A stretch of DNA of 64,000 nt from a virus, in IMG/VR virus record IMGVR_UViG_3300009164_000064, positions 1 to 64,000 of that record, one strand, 5' to 3'. The translations under genes and the position numbers were made by a program. Under the pieces are notes generated by a model. The model made no database searches, had not been told where the DNA came from, and saw only the letters and a list, made by a program, of their open reading frames with translations. Below, in pieces: positions 1 through 6,722 of the stretch; the stretch's first letter is position 1; every line of letters starts with the position of its first letter.

Positions 1-2
1 AC

Positions 3-30
3 ATTATATAACATTTGAAACATTATGCAA
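3..30 (-). promoter_or_regulatory. possible sigma70-type promoter at left edge
   Basis: On the minus strand TTGCAT is followed after 16 nt by a perfect -10 hexamer TATAAT, just downstream of the stop of the 226-residue gene. The -35 matches consensus only in its TTG half. It would drive a gene lying beyond the left edge of the window, where T4 synteny would place DNA polymerase (43). The call is weak because the -35 is poor. Confidence 0.3.
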
Positions 31-38
31 GAGGAAAA

Positions 39-719
39 TTAGTCCCAAAGTCCGAAATAGTACTTTGCGAAAAGTCTGTGTCCGTTTTTGATTCGTTCAT
101 AATGTGCTTTTTTCCCATCTTCGTCAACCCAATAAGCTGGTTTGCTTGGGTCTTTCTGGGGGTTCATTTTCAATTGTTTATAAGTTGAACCTTCGATTGC
201 TTCAAACGTCATATCAAGTTGATCACTGTTGTGGTGAAATTGATGATCATTTTGATCATCGTGTGTGCATTGTTCAAATGCCCAGATCATTTCATTCATA
301 ACCCAATCCCAACGATCATGATTATAATCGTCAGTGTCCCATTCATTTTCTTTATCAGGTGCGATTGTTGACTTTATATTGTCAGGAACATCTTCATCAT
401 CAATGTATGGGGAACCATGCTTTTTTTCTTTAAGTTTTAAAAGAACGGGATGAATAATCAATGCAAGAGTATGATCAGCGCCCCAAACATCATAATCATC
501 AATATGAATATCGATCTTACGCTTACGTCTATTTGACCAGCGGTTTAATGGACTAACAAAACGATATAGTTTATTAAAAAAACCAAATACAATCTTATCT
601 AGACGATCATAATCTTCCTCTTCAATATAAAGAGTTTTGTGTCGTAGTGAAGTATATGAATTTTCCCAACGACTAACAGGAATCAAATCATCTGAGTATG
701 GCCCAAGATTTACTTTCAT
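39..719 (-). CDS. conserved hypothetical phage protein (226 aa)
   Basis: Function unknown. The protein is acidic and rich in Asp, His and Trp. The central stretch around residues 70-100, with the motif IHIDDYDVWGADHTLALII, followed by an acidic DDEDVP segment, resembles a hypothetical family I associate with T4-like and other large phages; the name and role of that family are not known to me. No membrane segment or known catalytic motif is visible. The start ATG follows directly on the small membrane protein gene, whose stop it overlaps by 4 nt, so the two are translationally coupled in the regA-proximal small-gene cluster. Confidence 0.75.
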   Translation of the reverse strand: MKVNLGPYSDDLIPVSRWENSYTSLRHKTLYIEEEDYDRLDKIVFGFFNKLYRFVSPLNRWSNRRKRKIDIHIDDYDVWGADHTLALIIHPVLLKLKEKKHGSPYIDDEDVPDNIKSTIAPDKENEWDTDDYNHDRWDWVMNEMIWAFEQCTHDDQNDHQFHHNSDQLDMTFEAIEGSTYKQLKMNPQKDPSKPAYWVDEDGKKAHYERIKNGHRLFAKYYFGLWD

Positions 720-880
720 AAGTTAATATCATCCCAATCAATTTCATCAAGTCCCTTAGAGAGACGATAAAGGTTATAACTAACAAGAGCAGCAATACCA
801 GTAATACCGAATACAGCAAAGAATGCTGCTCTCTTGCCCCACTTTTTACTTTGCGTTTTTAACTTATCCTTGTCCATCAT
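716..880 (-). CDS. small single-span membrane protein (54 aa)
   Basis: A basic N-terminus with many Lys residues (MMDKDKLKTQSKKWGKR) is followed by one hydrophobic segment (AAFFAVFGITGIAALVSY) and an acidic tail (DEIDWDDINL), as in an inner-membrane protein with the N-terminus inside. A longer frame opens at 898, but the tandem ATGATG at 875-880 is preceded by AAGGTGGAG at an appropriate distance and is preferred. The gene overlaps the end of the upstream 92-residue gene and the start of the 226-residue gene, so it sits inside a coupled set. Function unknown. Confidence 0.65.
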   Translation of the reverse strand: MMDKDKLKTQSKKWGKRAAFFAVFGITGIAALVSYNLYRLSKGLDEIDWDDINL

Positions 881-1142
881 ACTCCACCTTGTGAACATAA
901 TTTTTTAGAACATGATCGTCATCAAAACGATCAACCAAATAAGGATGATCTTCGAAAAAAAGCACAGGAATTTCTTCGTCGGTTATTTCACGACAACTGA
1001 ATACATTTTCATCAATATGTTTTTGACTGAGTTCTTCAGCTTCGTTCATCACTACCACATCCTTAGCATGATCCATGCTTTCGCAATCTATTACAAAACG
1101 ATGACGAAACATTGAAACAGTCTCTACAAGATACTTTGGCAT
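864..1142 (-). CDS. conserved hypothetical T4-like phage protein (92 aa)
   Basis: A short acidic protein opening MPKYLVETVSMFRHRFVIDC with an EELSQKHIDENVFSCREI block in the middle. The pattern (YLVETVSxFRxRxVI, then SQKHxxExxxSxREI) is one I recognise from small uncharacterised proteins of cyanophages and related T4-like phages, near the replication genes. No catalytic motif is evident; the fold looks like a small alpha/beta domain. It overlaps the following membrane-protein gene. The start is the first ATG, 17 nt after the CCA end of a tRNA gene. Confidence 0.75.
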   Translation of the reverse strand: MPKYLVETVSMFRHRFVIDCESMDHAKDVVVMNEAEELSQKHIDENVFSCREITDEEIPVLFFEDHPYLVDRFDDDHVLKNYVHKVEYDGQG

Positions 1143-1159
1143 TTCACTTCCTCATTAAA

Positions 1160-1236
1160 TGGTAGGCGCAGTAGGATTCGAACCTACGATCAAGCCGTTA
1201 TGAGCGGCTGGCATTGGACCGCTATGCTATACGCCC
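1160..1236 (-). tRNA. tRNA with CAU anticodon (Ile2 or elongator Met)
   Basis: A 77-nt cloverleaf on the minus strand: 7-bp acceptor (GGGCGTA with TGCGCCT, allowing G-T pairs), 4-bp D stem GCAT/ATGC, anticodon stem AGCCG/CGGCT with loop CTCATAA, T arm GTAGG-TTCGAAT-CCTAC, and encoded CCA. The anticodon is CAU. The anticodon arm and variable region (CTCATAA followed by TTGATCG) look more like the AUA-reading tRNA-Ile2, whose C34 is changed to lysidine, than initiator Met, but Ile2 and elongator Met cannot be separated with certainty by eye. Confidence 0.93.
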
Positions 1237-1251
1237 ATTAAACTACATAAA

Positions 1252-1794
1252 TTAGAGATTGCTCTTGATCCACTCTAGGATGTTTTCAGGAGATGAAACA
1301 CCATATGGGTCTGTTTCGATATTGTCTGTCTTGCCTGGCTCAATGAACCACTTTTCAATCTTGCCATTATCAACAATAGCAGCATAACGCCATGAACGAA
1401 TACCGAAGCCAAGATTGTCCTTAGCAACAAGCATACCCATCTGTGATGTAAACTCAGCAGAGCCATCAGGAATTACAGCGACTTCTTCAAGGCACTGTTG
1501 TTTTGCCCATGCATTCATCACGAAAGCATCGTTGACGGAAACACAGTAAATCTTGTCGATACCAAGATCGTAGAACTCAGATGCGTTCTTTTCAAAGCTA
1601 GGTAGCTGCATAGTAGAGCATGTTGGGGTAAATGCGCCTGGCAGCGAGAATAGAACTACACGCTTACCTGCAAATAGATCAAACGTGTTTACGTCTTCCC
1701 AACGATAGGGATTAACATCTACACTGTAATAATCACGAACTCGTGTCTTAAAAATAACAGACGGGACTACTTTTGGTAGAAACTCTTCAAACAT
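1252..1794 (-). CDS. peroxiredoxin, Prx5-like (180 aa)
   Basis: A thioredoxin-fold peroxidase that reduces hydrogen or alkyl hydroperoxides. The family signature is clear: LPGAFTPTCS at residues 51-60 with the peroxidatic Cys59 and its PxxxTxxC context, followed by CVSVNDAFVMNAW typical of the Prx5/AhpE-like branch. Length (180) is normal for a single domain, and no glutaredoxin domain is fused. Resolving Cys candidates are few (the Cys of the YCVSV and QQCLEE segments). The gene overlaps the upstream zinc-ribbon gene by 8 nt. It is a host-derived auxiliary gene, plausibly protecting against oxidative stress during infection; that role is inference. Confidence 0.93.
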   Translation of the reverse strand: MFEEFLPKVVPSVIFKTRVRDYYSVDVNPYRWEDVNTFDLFAGKRVVLFSLPGAFTPTCSTMQLPSFEKNASEFYDLGIDKIYCVSVNDAFVMNAWAKQQCLEEVAVIPDGSAEFTSQMGMLVAKDNLGFGIRSWRYAAIVDNGKIEKWFIEPGKTDNIETDPYGVSSPENILEWIKSNL

Positions 1795-2029
1795 AATATT
1801 TCACCTCTTTTATATTAGAATAATGTACAATTTTTTGATCTGACTTTGCTCTTTCGAGACAAACATCACATACGTTAATCTCAAGATATGAACCATTCAT
1901 TGGATCAAAAAAGGTTGATCCATAGTGTCCACGTGTCATGAAAGTGGTAGCCTTATATGGCTGATTAGTACTATCAGGAATTGCTTCCTCAAGAACTCTA
2001 TCACAAACAATACACGGAACAGGTTTCAT
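1787..2029 (-). CDS. small zinc-ribbon-like protein (80 aa)
   Basis: Two CxxC pairs, CIVC at residues 6-9 and CDVC near residue 54, could form one zinc site in a short beta-rich domain. The remainder (TTFMTRGHYGSTFFDP and similar) shows nothing I recognise. Small proteins of this type are common in phages and may bind nucleic acid or protein. Translation is probably coupled to the peroxiredoxin gene, whose start lies inside the last codons here. The gene begins 17 nt after tRNA-Arg, so the tRNA, this gene and the peroxiredoxin likely share a transcript from the promoter at 2130-2158. Confidence 0.7.
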   Translation of the reverse strand: MKPVPCIVCDRVLEEAIPDSTNQPYKATTFMTRGHYGSTFFDPMNGSYLEINVCDVCLERAKSDQKIVHYSNIKEVKYYV

Positions 2030-2045
2030 AATCTCTCTTTCAAAA

Positions 2046-2121
2046 TGGCGTCCCTACGAGGACTCGAACCTCGACACCAGGTTTAGAAGACCCGTACTCT
2101 ATCCAGTTGAGCTATAGGGAC
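2046..2121 (-). tRNA. tRNA-Arg (anticodon UCU)
   Basis: A 76-nt cloverleaf: acceptor GTCCCTA/TAGGGAC, D arm GCTC-AACTGGATA-GAGT, anticodon stem CGGGT/ACCTG (one G-T pair) with loop CTTCTAA, T arm CGAGG-TTCGAGT-CCTCG, discriminator G and encoded CCA. Anticodon UCU reads AGA/AGG. AGA is frequent in AT-rich phage genes and usually rare in GC-rich hosts. Confidence 0.95.
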
Positions 2122-2129
2122 ATTGAGAC

Positions 2130-2158
2130 ACTATAGCGGTTCTTCACCATAATGTCAA
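2130..2158 (-). promoter_or_regulatory. sigma70-type promoter before tRNA-Arg
   Basis: Perfect -35 TTGACA (2153-2158), a 17-nt spacer and -10 TATAGT (2130-2135, five of six consensus bases) on the minus strand. Transcription would start within a few nucleotides of the first base of tRNA-Arg. It would serve tRNA-Arg, the zinc-ribbon gene, the peroxiredoxin and perhaps the tRNA with CAU anticodon. It lies in a true intergenic gap. Confidence 0.8.
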
Positions 2159-2166
2159 GTGTTATT

Positions 2167-2334
2167 TTAACCGATACGATTTAATCTATGAAGAAGATTT
2201 GTGATCTGACGTTCTTCAACAATAGTAAGAGAACCAGAACTATGAACGTAATATGCCAATGCCTCTTTGATAATGTTCATGTCAGCAGGAGCAAAGGTTC
2301 CACCCCTAGCTTCTTTTGGCTTAGTATTTTCCAT
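2167..2334 (-). CDS. small conserved-looking protein (55 aa)
   Basis: An open frame filling most of the gap between regA and the tRNA-Arg promoter. It starts at an ATG preceded by AAAGGA at good spacing and ends in TAA. The product begins MENTKPKEARGGTFAPADMN, then runs as an amphipathic helix-rich segment (IIKEALAYYVHSSGSLTIVE) to LLHRLNRIG. This resembles short helical phage proteins of unknown role. It overlaps no gene, is 15 nt after regA on the same strand and keeps the dense packing of the region, so I regard it as real. Function unknown. Confidence 0.7.
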   Translation of the reverse strand: MENTKPKEARGGTFAPADMNIIKEALAYYVHSSGSLTIVEERQITNLLHRLNRIG

Positions 2335-2348
2335 AACAAAATCCTTTA

Positions 2349-2747
2349 TTACTTTTTCTTACCAATATTATATTTTGGTGTCAATATCCATTCGTTCTTT
2401 TCTTTGTGCGATAGAATCTTAATCTGGTTCATAGGCGCACGAACTTCTTCTGCTTGATCATTATCAACAATCTTAAGCAATTCCCAATCCTGTAACAGAT
2501 TAGCAATCGTGTTTCTACGGCCCTTATCTTCATCAGAAAAGTTAGTTGGCTTACCATCAATGGCAAACATTTCTTTAAAATGAACGATGTAAAATTTGCC
2601 TTGCTTATGCAGGATATGGCAAGACTGATATAATGTCTTGTCCTTACGTGAGGCGATACCAATGCGAGTAAGTGTTTCTCTGACCTTTAGGAAATCATCT
2701 TCCTCGACTAACTGTATCTCTAAAAGAGTATCAATAATATTTCCCAT
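2349..2747 (-). CDS. regA: RegA translational repressor of early mRNAs
   Basis: RegA binds initiation regions of early phage mRNAs and blocks ribosome entry. The 132-residue product is close to T4 RegA (122), and the segment GKFYIVHFKEMFAIDGK followed by DxxRRNTIANLLQDWELLKIV matches the conserved core of that family. A lysine-rich end (HKEKNEWILTPKYNIGKKK) suits RNA binding. It lies directly downstream of the clamp-loader subunit gene 62 with a 2-nt gap, in the order 45-44-62-regA known from T4. The start has AAAGGTGG upstream, partly inside the end of 62. Confidence 0.9.
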   Translation of the reverse strand: MGNIIDTLLEIQLVEEDDFLKVRETLTRIGIASRKDKTLYQSCHILHKQGKFYIVHFKEMFAIDGKPTNFSDEDKGRRNTIANLLQDWELLKIVDNDQAEEVRAPMNQIKILSHKEKNEWILTPKYNIGKKK

Positions 2748-2749
2748 GT

Positions 2750-3136
2750 CTATCCACCTTTATTCAATCTTCTTTTTATTTCATTTATTTGTTGCGGTGA
2801 AAGTACGGATAAGGCGGCTTCAGCTTTCGCTGTATTATATTTGTAATATTCTTTTACTGCCTCAATATCAATATCTTCCAGTTTCTTCACCCATTTTGAA
2901 AATCTTTTTTTGGGTCTGACACTATTTAGTAGATACGAGTATTGTAGCTTTTTATCTGCATGGTTCATCACGTTCATTTCATTTGCATAAAATAAAGTGT
3001 CTGGGAAATATGATAATGACTTATTGGTGAGATATGAATTGTAAGAAGCCTCTGCTAACTCATCGTTTTCAGAACCTGTCATCATATCATTCTTGCCGTA
3101 TGTGATCGAAGTTACATAATCAAATGGGTTACTCAT
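2750..3136 (-). CDS. 62: clamp loader small subunit (gp62-like)
   Basis: Partner of gp44 in the complex that loads the sliding clamp. It is recognised by place (between 44 and regA) and by the pattern MSNPFDYVTSITYGKNDM, a tract YFPDTLFYANEMN, and a C-terminal RPKKRFSKWVKK segment, features I associate with gp62 of cyanophage-type T4-like phages. At 128 residues it is much shorter than T4 gp62 (187), as in other non-coliphage relatives. It overlaps the end of the 60-residue gene by 8 nt and is followed 2 nt later by regA, so translation of the set is probably coupled. Confidence 0.88.
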   Translation of the reverse strand: MSNPFDYVTSITYGKNDMMTGSENDELAEASYNSYLTNKSLSYFPDTLFYANEMNVMNHADKKLQYSYLLNSVRPKKRFSKWVKKLEDIDIEAVKEYYKYNTAKAEAALSVLSPQQINEIKRRLNKGG

Positions 3137-3311
3137 CTAAAATCCTTCTAGATTGTTCAAAGAAATAGTCAGTCAAGCCATCAACTTCATCAAATCTTTT
3201 TACAACTTTTAAACGCAGATTATCAATTTTACGGTCAAGCTTACGTCTATCACGCATCAACATCAATAAGTCTTTTACAATCTGTTCGTCTTCATACGTT
3301 ATCATCGTCAT
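3129..3311 (-). CDS. hypothetical helical protein between 44 and 62 (60 aa)
   Basis: The product MTMITYEDEQIVKDLLMLMR and onward is almost wholly helical and charged (RDRRKLDRKIDNLRLKVVKRFDE), probably a short coiled coil. The open frame extends up to 3386, but that part overlaps the upstream zinc-ribbon gene deeply, so I prefer the internal ATG at 3311. Its exact start is uncertain because no strong ribosome-binding site precedes it. It overlaps the start of 62 by 8 nt. An additional small gene between 44 and 62 is not present in T4. Function unknown. Confidence 0.6.
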   Translation of the reverse strand: MTMITYEDEQIVKDLLMLMRDRRKLDRKIDNLRLKVVKRFDEVDGLTDYFFEQSRRILDE

Positions 3312-3495
3312 CGTCCAACATATTGTTTCTTTCAAGGATATTAGCAGATTGCTCCATGACGTATGTGCATTTAGGACATACGTCATGGATTTCTAAAACA
3401 CCTTCAGCCGTATCAAGTTCAAATGTCATTGTCTTATGGTTAGGCTTGATTACACTTTCACATAAAGGACATTTCTTACGCTTCCACAAGCTCAT
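3292..3495 (-). CDS. small zinc-ribbon protein downstream of 44 (67 aa)
   Basis: Two zinc-ligand pairs, CPLC and CPKC, about 30 residues apart, form a classic zinc ribbon, followed by a helix and an acidic tail (MLDDDDDNV). The start chosen is the ATG in an ATGA overlap with the last codon of 44 (MSLWKRKKCPLC); a 12-residue longer frame exists but lies wholly inside 44. Placement in the clamp-loader operon suggests a link to replication or transcription, but that is inference. No family name recognised. Confidence 0.68.
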   Translation of the reverse strand: MSLWKRKKCPLCESVIKPNHKTMTFELDTAEGVLEIHDVCPKCTYVMEQSANILERNNMLDDDDDNV

Positions 3496-4433
3496 AGGTA
3501 TTCCAACTCTACCATCATCTCTGTCAAACATGCCATCAGATTGATTTCATGGTCTGCAACAAACGCAGCCTGATACTGGTACTTGGAGAGGATCAGGACC
3601 AACTGTGGAACAGAATTCTTTGCAACATGATCGCTGGCAGTATCATACAATGTACGGAAAACAGCAACGCTATCAGTATCAGAATTCTCTGCTACCCACT
3701 TACGAGCATTAGTGAATTCCTTGTCCTTCAGGAACCCGATAAGGGTCTTGACGGATGTTTCCTTGAGGCTAGCAAGGATACCACTGTCAATTCGTCCTGT
3801 AGCACTGTAACGCTGCAATTCATTAAGAACACGTCTCCAATCGGGATGGTGCTTCTTAATCAACTCAGCAATAACAGCCCTATCATATTCAATACCTTCA
3901 GCTTCAAGAATAGCACATGAACGCTTCATCATCTGCTTAGCAAGATCAGGAAGTTCATTCCTTGGAATCTTGAAGTCGATATTGACACAGCGTGAATTGG
4001 CAAGAGGACCAATGATGCGGTTCTTGAAGTTACACGTCAGAATGAAACCACAGTTCTTCGAAAACTCTTCCATGAAGTTACGAAGTGCTGGCTGTGTCGA
4101 GTTGGGGTTTAGGTAATCGGCTTCGTCAAGGATGACATACTTACGCATACCAGTAAAAGAAATAGATGAAGCAAACCTCATAATTTCATTGCGTAGCGTA
4201 TCAATGTTTCCGTTCAATGAGCCGTTGATAACAATATAATCAACACCAAGTTGTTCAAGCATAGCACGTGCTACCGTGGTCTTACCACAACCAGCAGGAC
4301 CAGATAACAGAAGGTTTGGAATATTCTTCTGATCAACAAATGCCTTAAATGTTTCTTTCAACTCAGCAGGAAGAATTGTTTCGTCAATAGTTTTTGGGCG
4401 ATGTTTTTCAACCCAGAGAAATTCTTCTAGCAT
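3492..4433 (-). CDS. 44: clamp loader ATPase large subunit (gp44)
   Basis: AAA+ ATPase that, with gp62, opens and loads the gp45 clamp on DNA. Walker A GPAGCGKT is at residues 45-52, Walker B ILDEAD at 101-106, and the SRC motif with its arginine finger (ANSRC) at about 145-149, in the usual RFC-like order, followed by the helical collar. Length 313 is close to T4 gp44 (319). The start MLEEFLWVEKHRPKT is typical of RFC small subunits. The gene follows a strong hairpin after 45 and overlaps the zinc-ribbon gene by 4 nt. Confidence 0.97.
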   Translation of the reverse strand: MLEEFLWVEKHRPKTIDETILPAELKETFKAFVDQKNIPNLLLSGPAGCGKTTVARAMLEQLGVDYIVINGSLNGNIDTLRNEIMRFASSISFTGMRKYVILDEADYLNPNSTQPALRNFMEEFSKNCGFILTCNFKNRIIGPLANSRCVNIDFKIPRNELPDLAKQMMKRSCAILEAEGIEYDRAVIAELIKKHHPDWRRVLNELQRYSATGRIDSGILASLKETSVKTLIGFLKDKEFTNARKWVAENSDTDSVAVFRTLYDTASDHVAKNSVPQLVLILSKYQYQAAFVADHEINLMACLTEMMVELEYL

Positions 4434-4449
4434 ATCAATTCTCCATAAT

Positions 4450-4515
4450 AAAAAAAGGTTTAAGAAACGTACTAAAGGTATATTCAGACTATACTTCTAG
4501 CACATTTCTTAAACC
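4450..4515 (-). terminator. long hairpin with U-tract between 45 and 44
   Basis: On the minus strand GGTTTAAGAAA (from 4515) pairs perfectly with TTTCTTAAACC (to 4457). Inside it, GTGCTAGAAGTATA pairs with TATACCTTTAGTAC with one mismatch and two G-U pairs around a 7-nt loop. Seven U residues follow (4456-4450). The roughly 25-bp stem plus U-tract has the form of an intrinsic terminator or attenuator, placed only 16 nt before the start of 44. It may reduce 44/62 expression relative to the clamp; it could also be an RNA-processing site. Confidence 0.75.
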
Positions 4516-4530
4516 AAAACAATCAGATTA

Positions 4531-5187
4531 CTACTTGAAGAAGCTGTCCTTCTCAATTGTAATCCAGTATTCAATGTCTTCACCAGAGAAATGCCCAAAT
4601 CCCTTTGAAGAGATAGCAACATCATAATCGCCTGGTAGAAGCCTAATGTTTTCAGCCATAAAAATCATGCTGAATTCACTGGTCGTTTCACCAACTACAA
4701 CACTATATCCAGTGGCTGTTGAGTCTTTGATATTCACAGTTTTTAGATAAATATTTTCACCATCTCCTACTACGGAAATATGTGAAGTACCAGCAATAGA
4801 AAGTCCTACCATAAGCTGAGCTAGAACTTCACTCTTAAGAGTAAATTCTACATCACGTGAAGGTAGAGCAATATCCTTTTCTGGTGGGATAAGGATCATG
4901 CTAGGATCAGCATATTGTACACTGAAGGTAGCGGGACCGCTCTTGATATTCAAATAATAATCTGTAGGGGTCAACTCAGGATCAGCAAACATAGATATTG
5001 CTTGTAGAAATTGCGATAGATCGTGGATGCAGAATGTGGCTTCGACTTCTGTGTCCAGAGTAGCCTTAGCCATTACATTCCTTGACTCTGACATGGTTTT
5101 AAGCACGTTGCCCTGCTTAAATTGAATGCCATTATTGATCGATCCAAAATTACGGATCACTTTTTGGGTTTTTGCACTAAACTTCAT
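4531..5187 (-). CDS. 45: DNA polymerase sliding clamp (gp45)
   Basis: Processivity clamp of the replisome, also needed in T4 to activate late transcription with gp55 and gp33. Assignment rests on position (directly before 44), length 218 (T4 gp45 is 228) and the clamp-like beta-rich pattern, including MKFSAKTQKVIRNFGSINNG at the N-terminus, DLSQFLQAISMF near residue 55 and the C-terminal region WITIEKDSFF. Two clamp domains of about 105 residues are consistent with the trimeric T4 clamp. It is followed by a hairpin that separates it from 44. Confidence 0.93.
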   Translation of the reverse strand: MKFSAKTQKVIRNFGSINNGIQFKQGNVLKTMSESRNVMAKATLDTEVEATFCIHDLSQFLQAISMFADPELTPTDYYLNIKSGPATFSVQYADPSMILIPPEKDIALPSRDVEFTLKSEVLAQLMVGLSIAGTSHISVVGDGENIYLKTVNIKDSTATGYSVVVGETTSEFSMIFMAENIRLLPGDYDVAISSKGFGHFSGEDIEYWITIEKDSFFK

Positions 5188-5206
5188 AATATATTACCTT
5201 TCAAAA

Positions 5207-6070
5207 TTACTTCTTTAGCTTCTTAAGCTGACTAGGATCAGCCGTAGCAGCAGCACCAATTTGTGCAAGGTCTACAAGAGAACCACCAAACACATACATA
5301 CCTACGTGTTGTAGTTGCATCCATGGGCATAGCCAAACATGCATACCAGCCTTACGTGTCCACTGACAGAACATATAATCTTCTGACAGGTAGCGATTCG
5401 TGTCTGGACAGATAGGTGTATCAAAGAATGCCATGATCTGTCTAGTGCCATCGAAATGTTCTGTGCGAACATGGTCAGGAGTGTATAGCTGCTTTGGATA
5501 AGAGACAGCAAACTTTTCAAAAGTCTGGCGGCGAATCATCATGAAACCAGTACCAGCCTCAAGAACTTCAACAGGCTCACCTAGTGGGATTGAACCAGTA
5601 CCATTAGCTGGATTGAAAACGTAGTCGCCTACATACTTTTCAAGGTTCTGTGGGTCTTCATCAGCAAAACCCTTATCAACGGCAGTCTTAATCTTTTCCC
5701 ATGAGATACACTTCTTAGGATATGGACCAGCGATGATATCATACTTGTCTTCATTTTCATCTTCGCTCTGTAGTGCTAGTAGGGCAATAACGTCTTGTGC
5801 ATTGAAACCGATATCGGAGTCAACAAACATAAGGTGAGTATCACCAGAACGCATAAACTCATCAGCGCAATAGTTACGAGCACGAGTGATTAGCGACTCA
5901 TTGAATAGGAAGTAGAAACGAATCTGAATTCCATAATGAGTACATAGTGCCGAAAGGTCTGCTACTGAACGTGCAAACATACCAGTACATTGTCCACCAT
6001 ACATTGGTGCAGCGAAGAATAGCTTACGTTCACGTAGCTTTTCGATTGGTACTTTAATCTCAATTCCCAT
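5207..6070 (-). CDS. GT-A type glycosyltransferase-like protein
   Basis: The N-terminal half shows a Rossmann-like start (RKLFFAAPMYGG), an ARNYCADEF segment and MFVDSDIGF at residues 81-89, whose DSD is a DxD motif that in GT-A enzymes binds the metal and nucleotide-sugar. The later EAGTGFMMIRR and LSEDYMFCQW segments resemble the acceptor-side motifs of the same fold (the latter like an ED catalytic motif). Proteins of this type occur in cyanophages and pelagiphages, as I recall. The target (phage DNA base, virion or host surface) is unknown. It lies 19 nt before 45 on the same transcript. Confidence 0.75.
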   Translation of the reverse strand: MGIEIKVPIEKLRERKLFFAAPMYGGQCTGMFARSVADLSALCTHYGIQIRFYFLFNESLITRARNYCADEFMRSGDTHLMFVDSDIGFNAQDVIALLALQSEDENEDKYDIIAGPYPKKCISWEKIKTAVDKGFADEDPQNLEKYVGDYVFNPANGTGSIPLGEPVEVLEAGTGFMMIRRQTFEKFAVSYPKQLYTPDHVRTEHFDGTRQIMAFFDTPICPDTNRYLSEDYMFCQWTRKAGMHVWLCPWMQLQHVGMYVFGGSLVDLAQIGAAATADPSQLKKLKK

Positions 6071-6075
6071 AATAA

Positions 6076-6720
6076 TTATACTTTCTTGTTAATAACAGTA
6101 GATAAATCCATAGCATCACCTGTTGCTGCATATGCAACAGTTGACCTAGTTAAATCAGAATACATTGCTGTACGTGAACTTAAATCGTTTAGATCGAAGT
6201 TACGAAGCTTGCCAGCAGCTAGACCGGAGCCAGCATTATACCTAGCAGCATCAAAGTTTGCACCAAGGAAGATGACTTCCCATCCCTTTTTGGTTACTTC
6301 AGCAACCTTTTCCTTGATCTTTGCTTGTGTATATTCCTTTGAGGTGTTTTCTTCACCATCAGTCAGAATAACAATAACCGTGCGCTTAGAATTCTTTTCT
6401 AGTGCAAGGTTAATAACGTGTCCAGCAGCATCATACAATGGTGTACCGCCAGCAGGATGTAGTACAGAAGGATCGATACGATCAAAATCAACAATATCAG
6501 CAGATTCAGCAAGGGAGTGAAGACGAACACTAGATGCGCCGCCATACATGCCGTCACTATCGAAAGCAACAATAGTGATATCGCCTTTGATCTTTTCCTT
6601 CTGTAGACCCTTAACATACTCGTTAAGAGAGTCAACAGCATTCGTCCACTTTTCACCGCCCATAGAACCTGAGCGGTCTAGAGCTACGAAAACTGATAGG
6701 TCTTTACTCTTCTTTGTCAT
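6076..6720 (-). CDS. von Willebrand factor A (vWA) domain protein
   Basis: A single vWA domain with a complete metal-ion-dependent adhesion site: ALDRSGSMGG with D15-S17-S19, T94 in GGTPLYDAAGH, and D122 in ILTDGEEN. No signal peptide or membrane segment is present, so it is probably cytoplasmic. Intracellular bacterial vWA proteins usually partner AAA+ ATPases or act in metal-linked assemblies; the neighbouring AAA+ gene is the clamp loader 44, but a link is speculation. Length 214 is that of one domain with short extensions. It sits between the glycosyltransferase-like gene and a DUF3310-like gene in the replication operon. Confidence 0.88.
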   Translation of the reverse strand: MTKKSKDLSVFVALDRSGSMGGEKWTNAVDSLNEYVKGLQKEKIKGDITIVAFDSDGMYGGASSVRLHSLAESADIVDFDRIDPSVLHPAGGTPLYDAAGHVINLALEKNSKRTVIVILTDGEENTSKEYTQAKIKEKVAEVTKKGWEVIFLGANFDAARYNAGSGLAAGKLRNFDLNDLSSRTAMYSDLTRSTVAYAATGDAMDLSTVINKKV

Positions 6721-6722
6721 AA

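Noticed and set aside
3129-3386. Longest start of the 60-residue gene at 3386
   Set aside because: The extra 25 residues fall within the zinc-ribbon gene in another frame; the internal ATG fits the dense coupled layout better.
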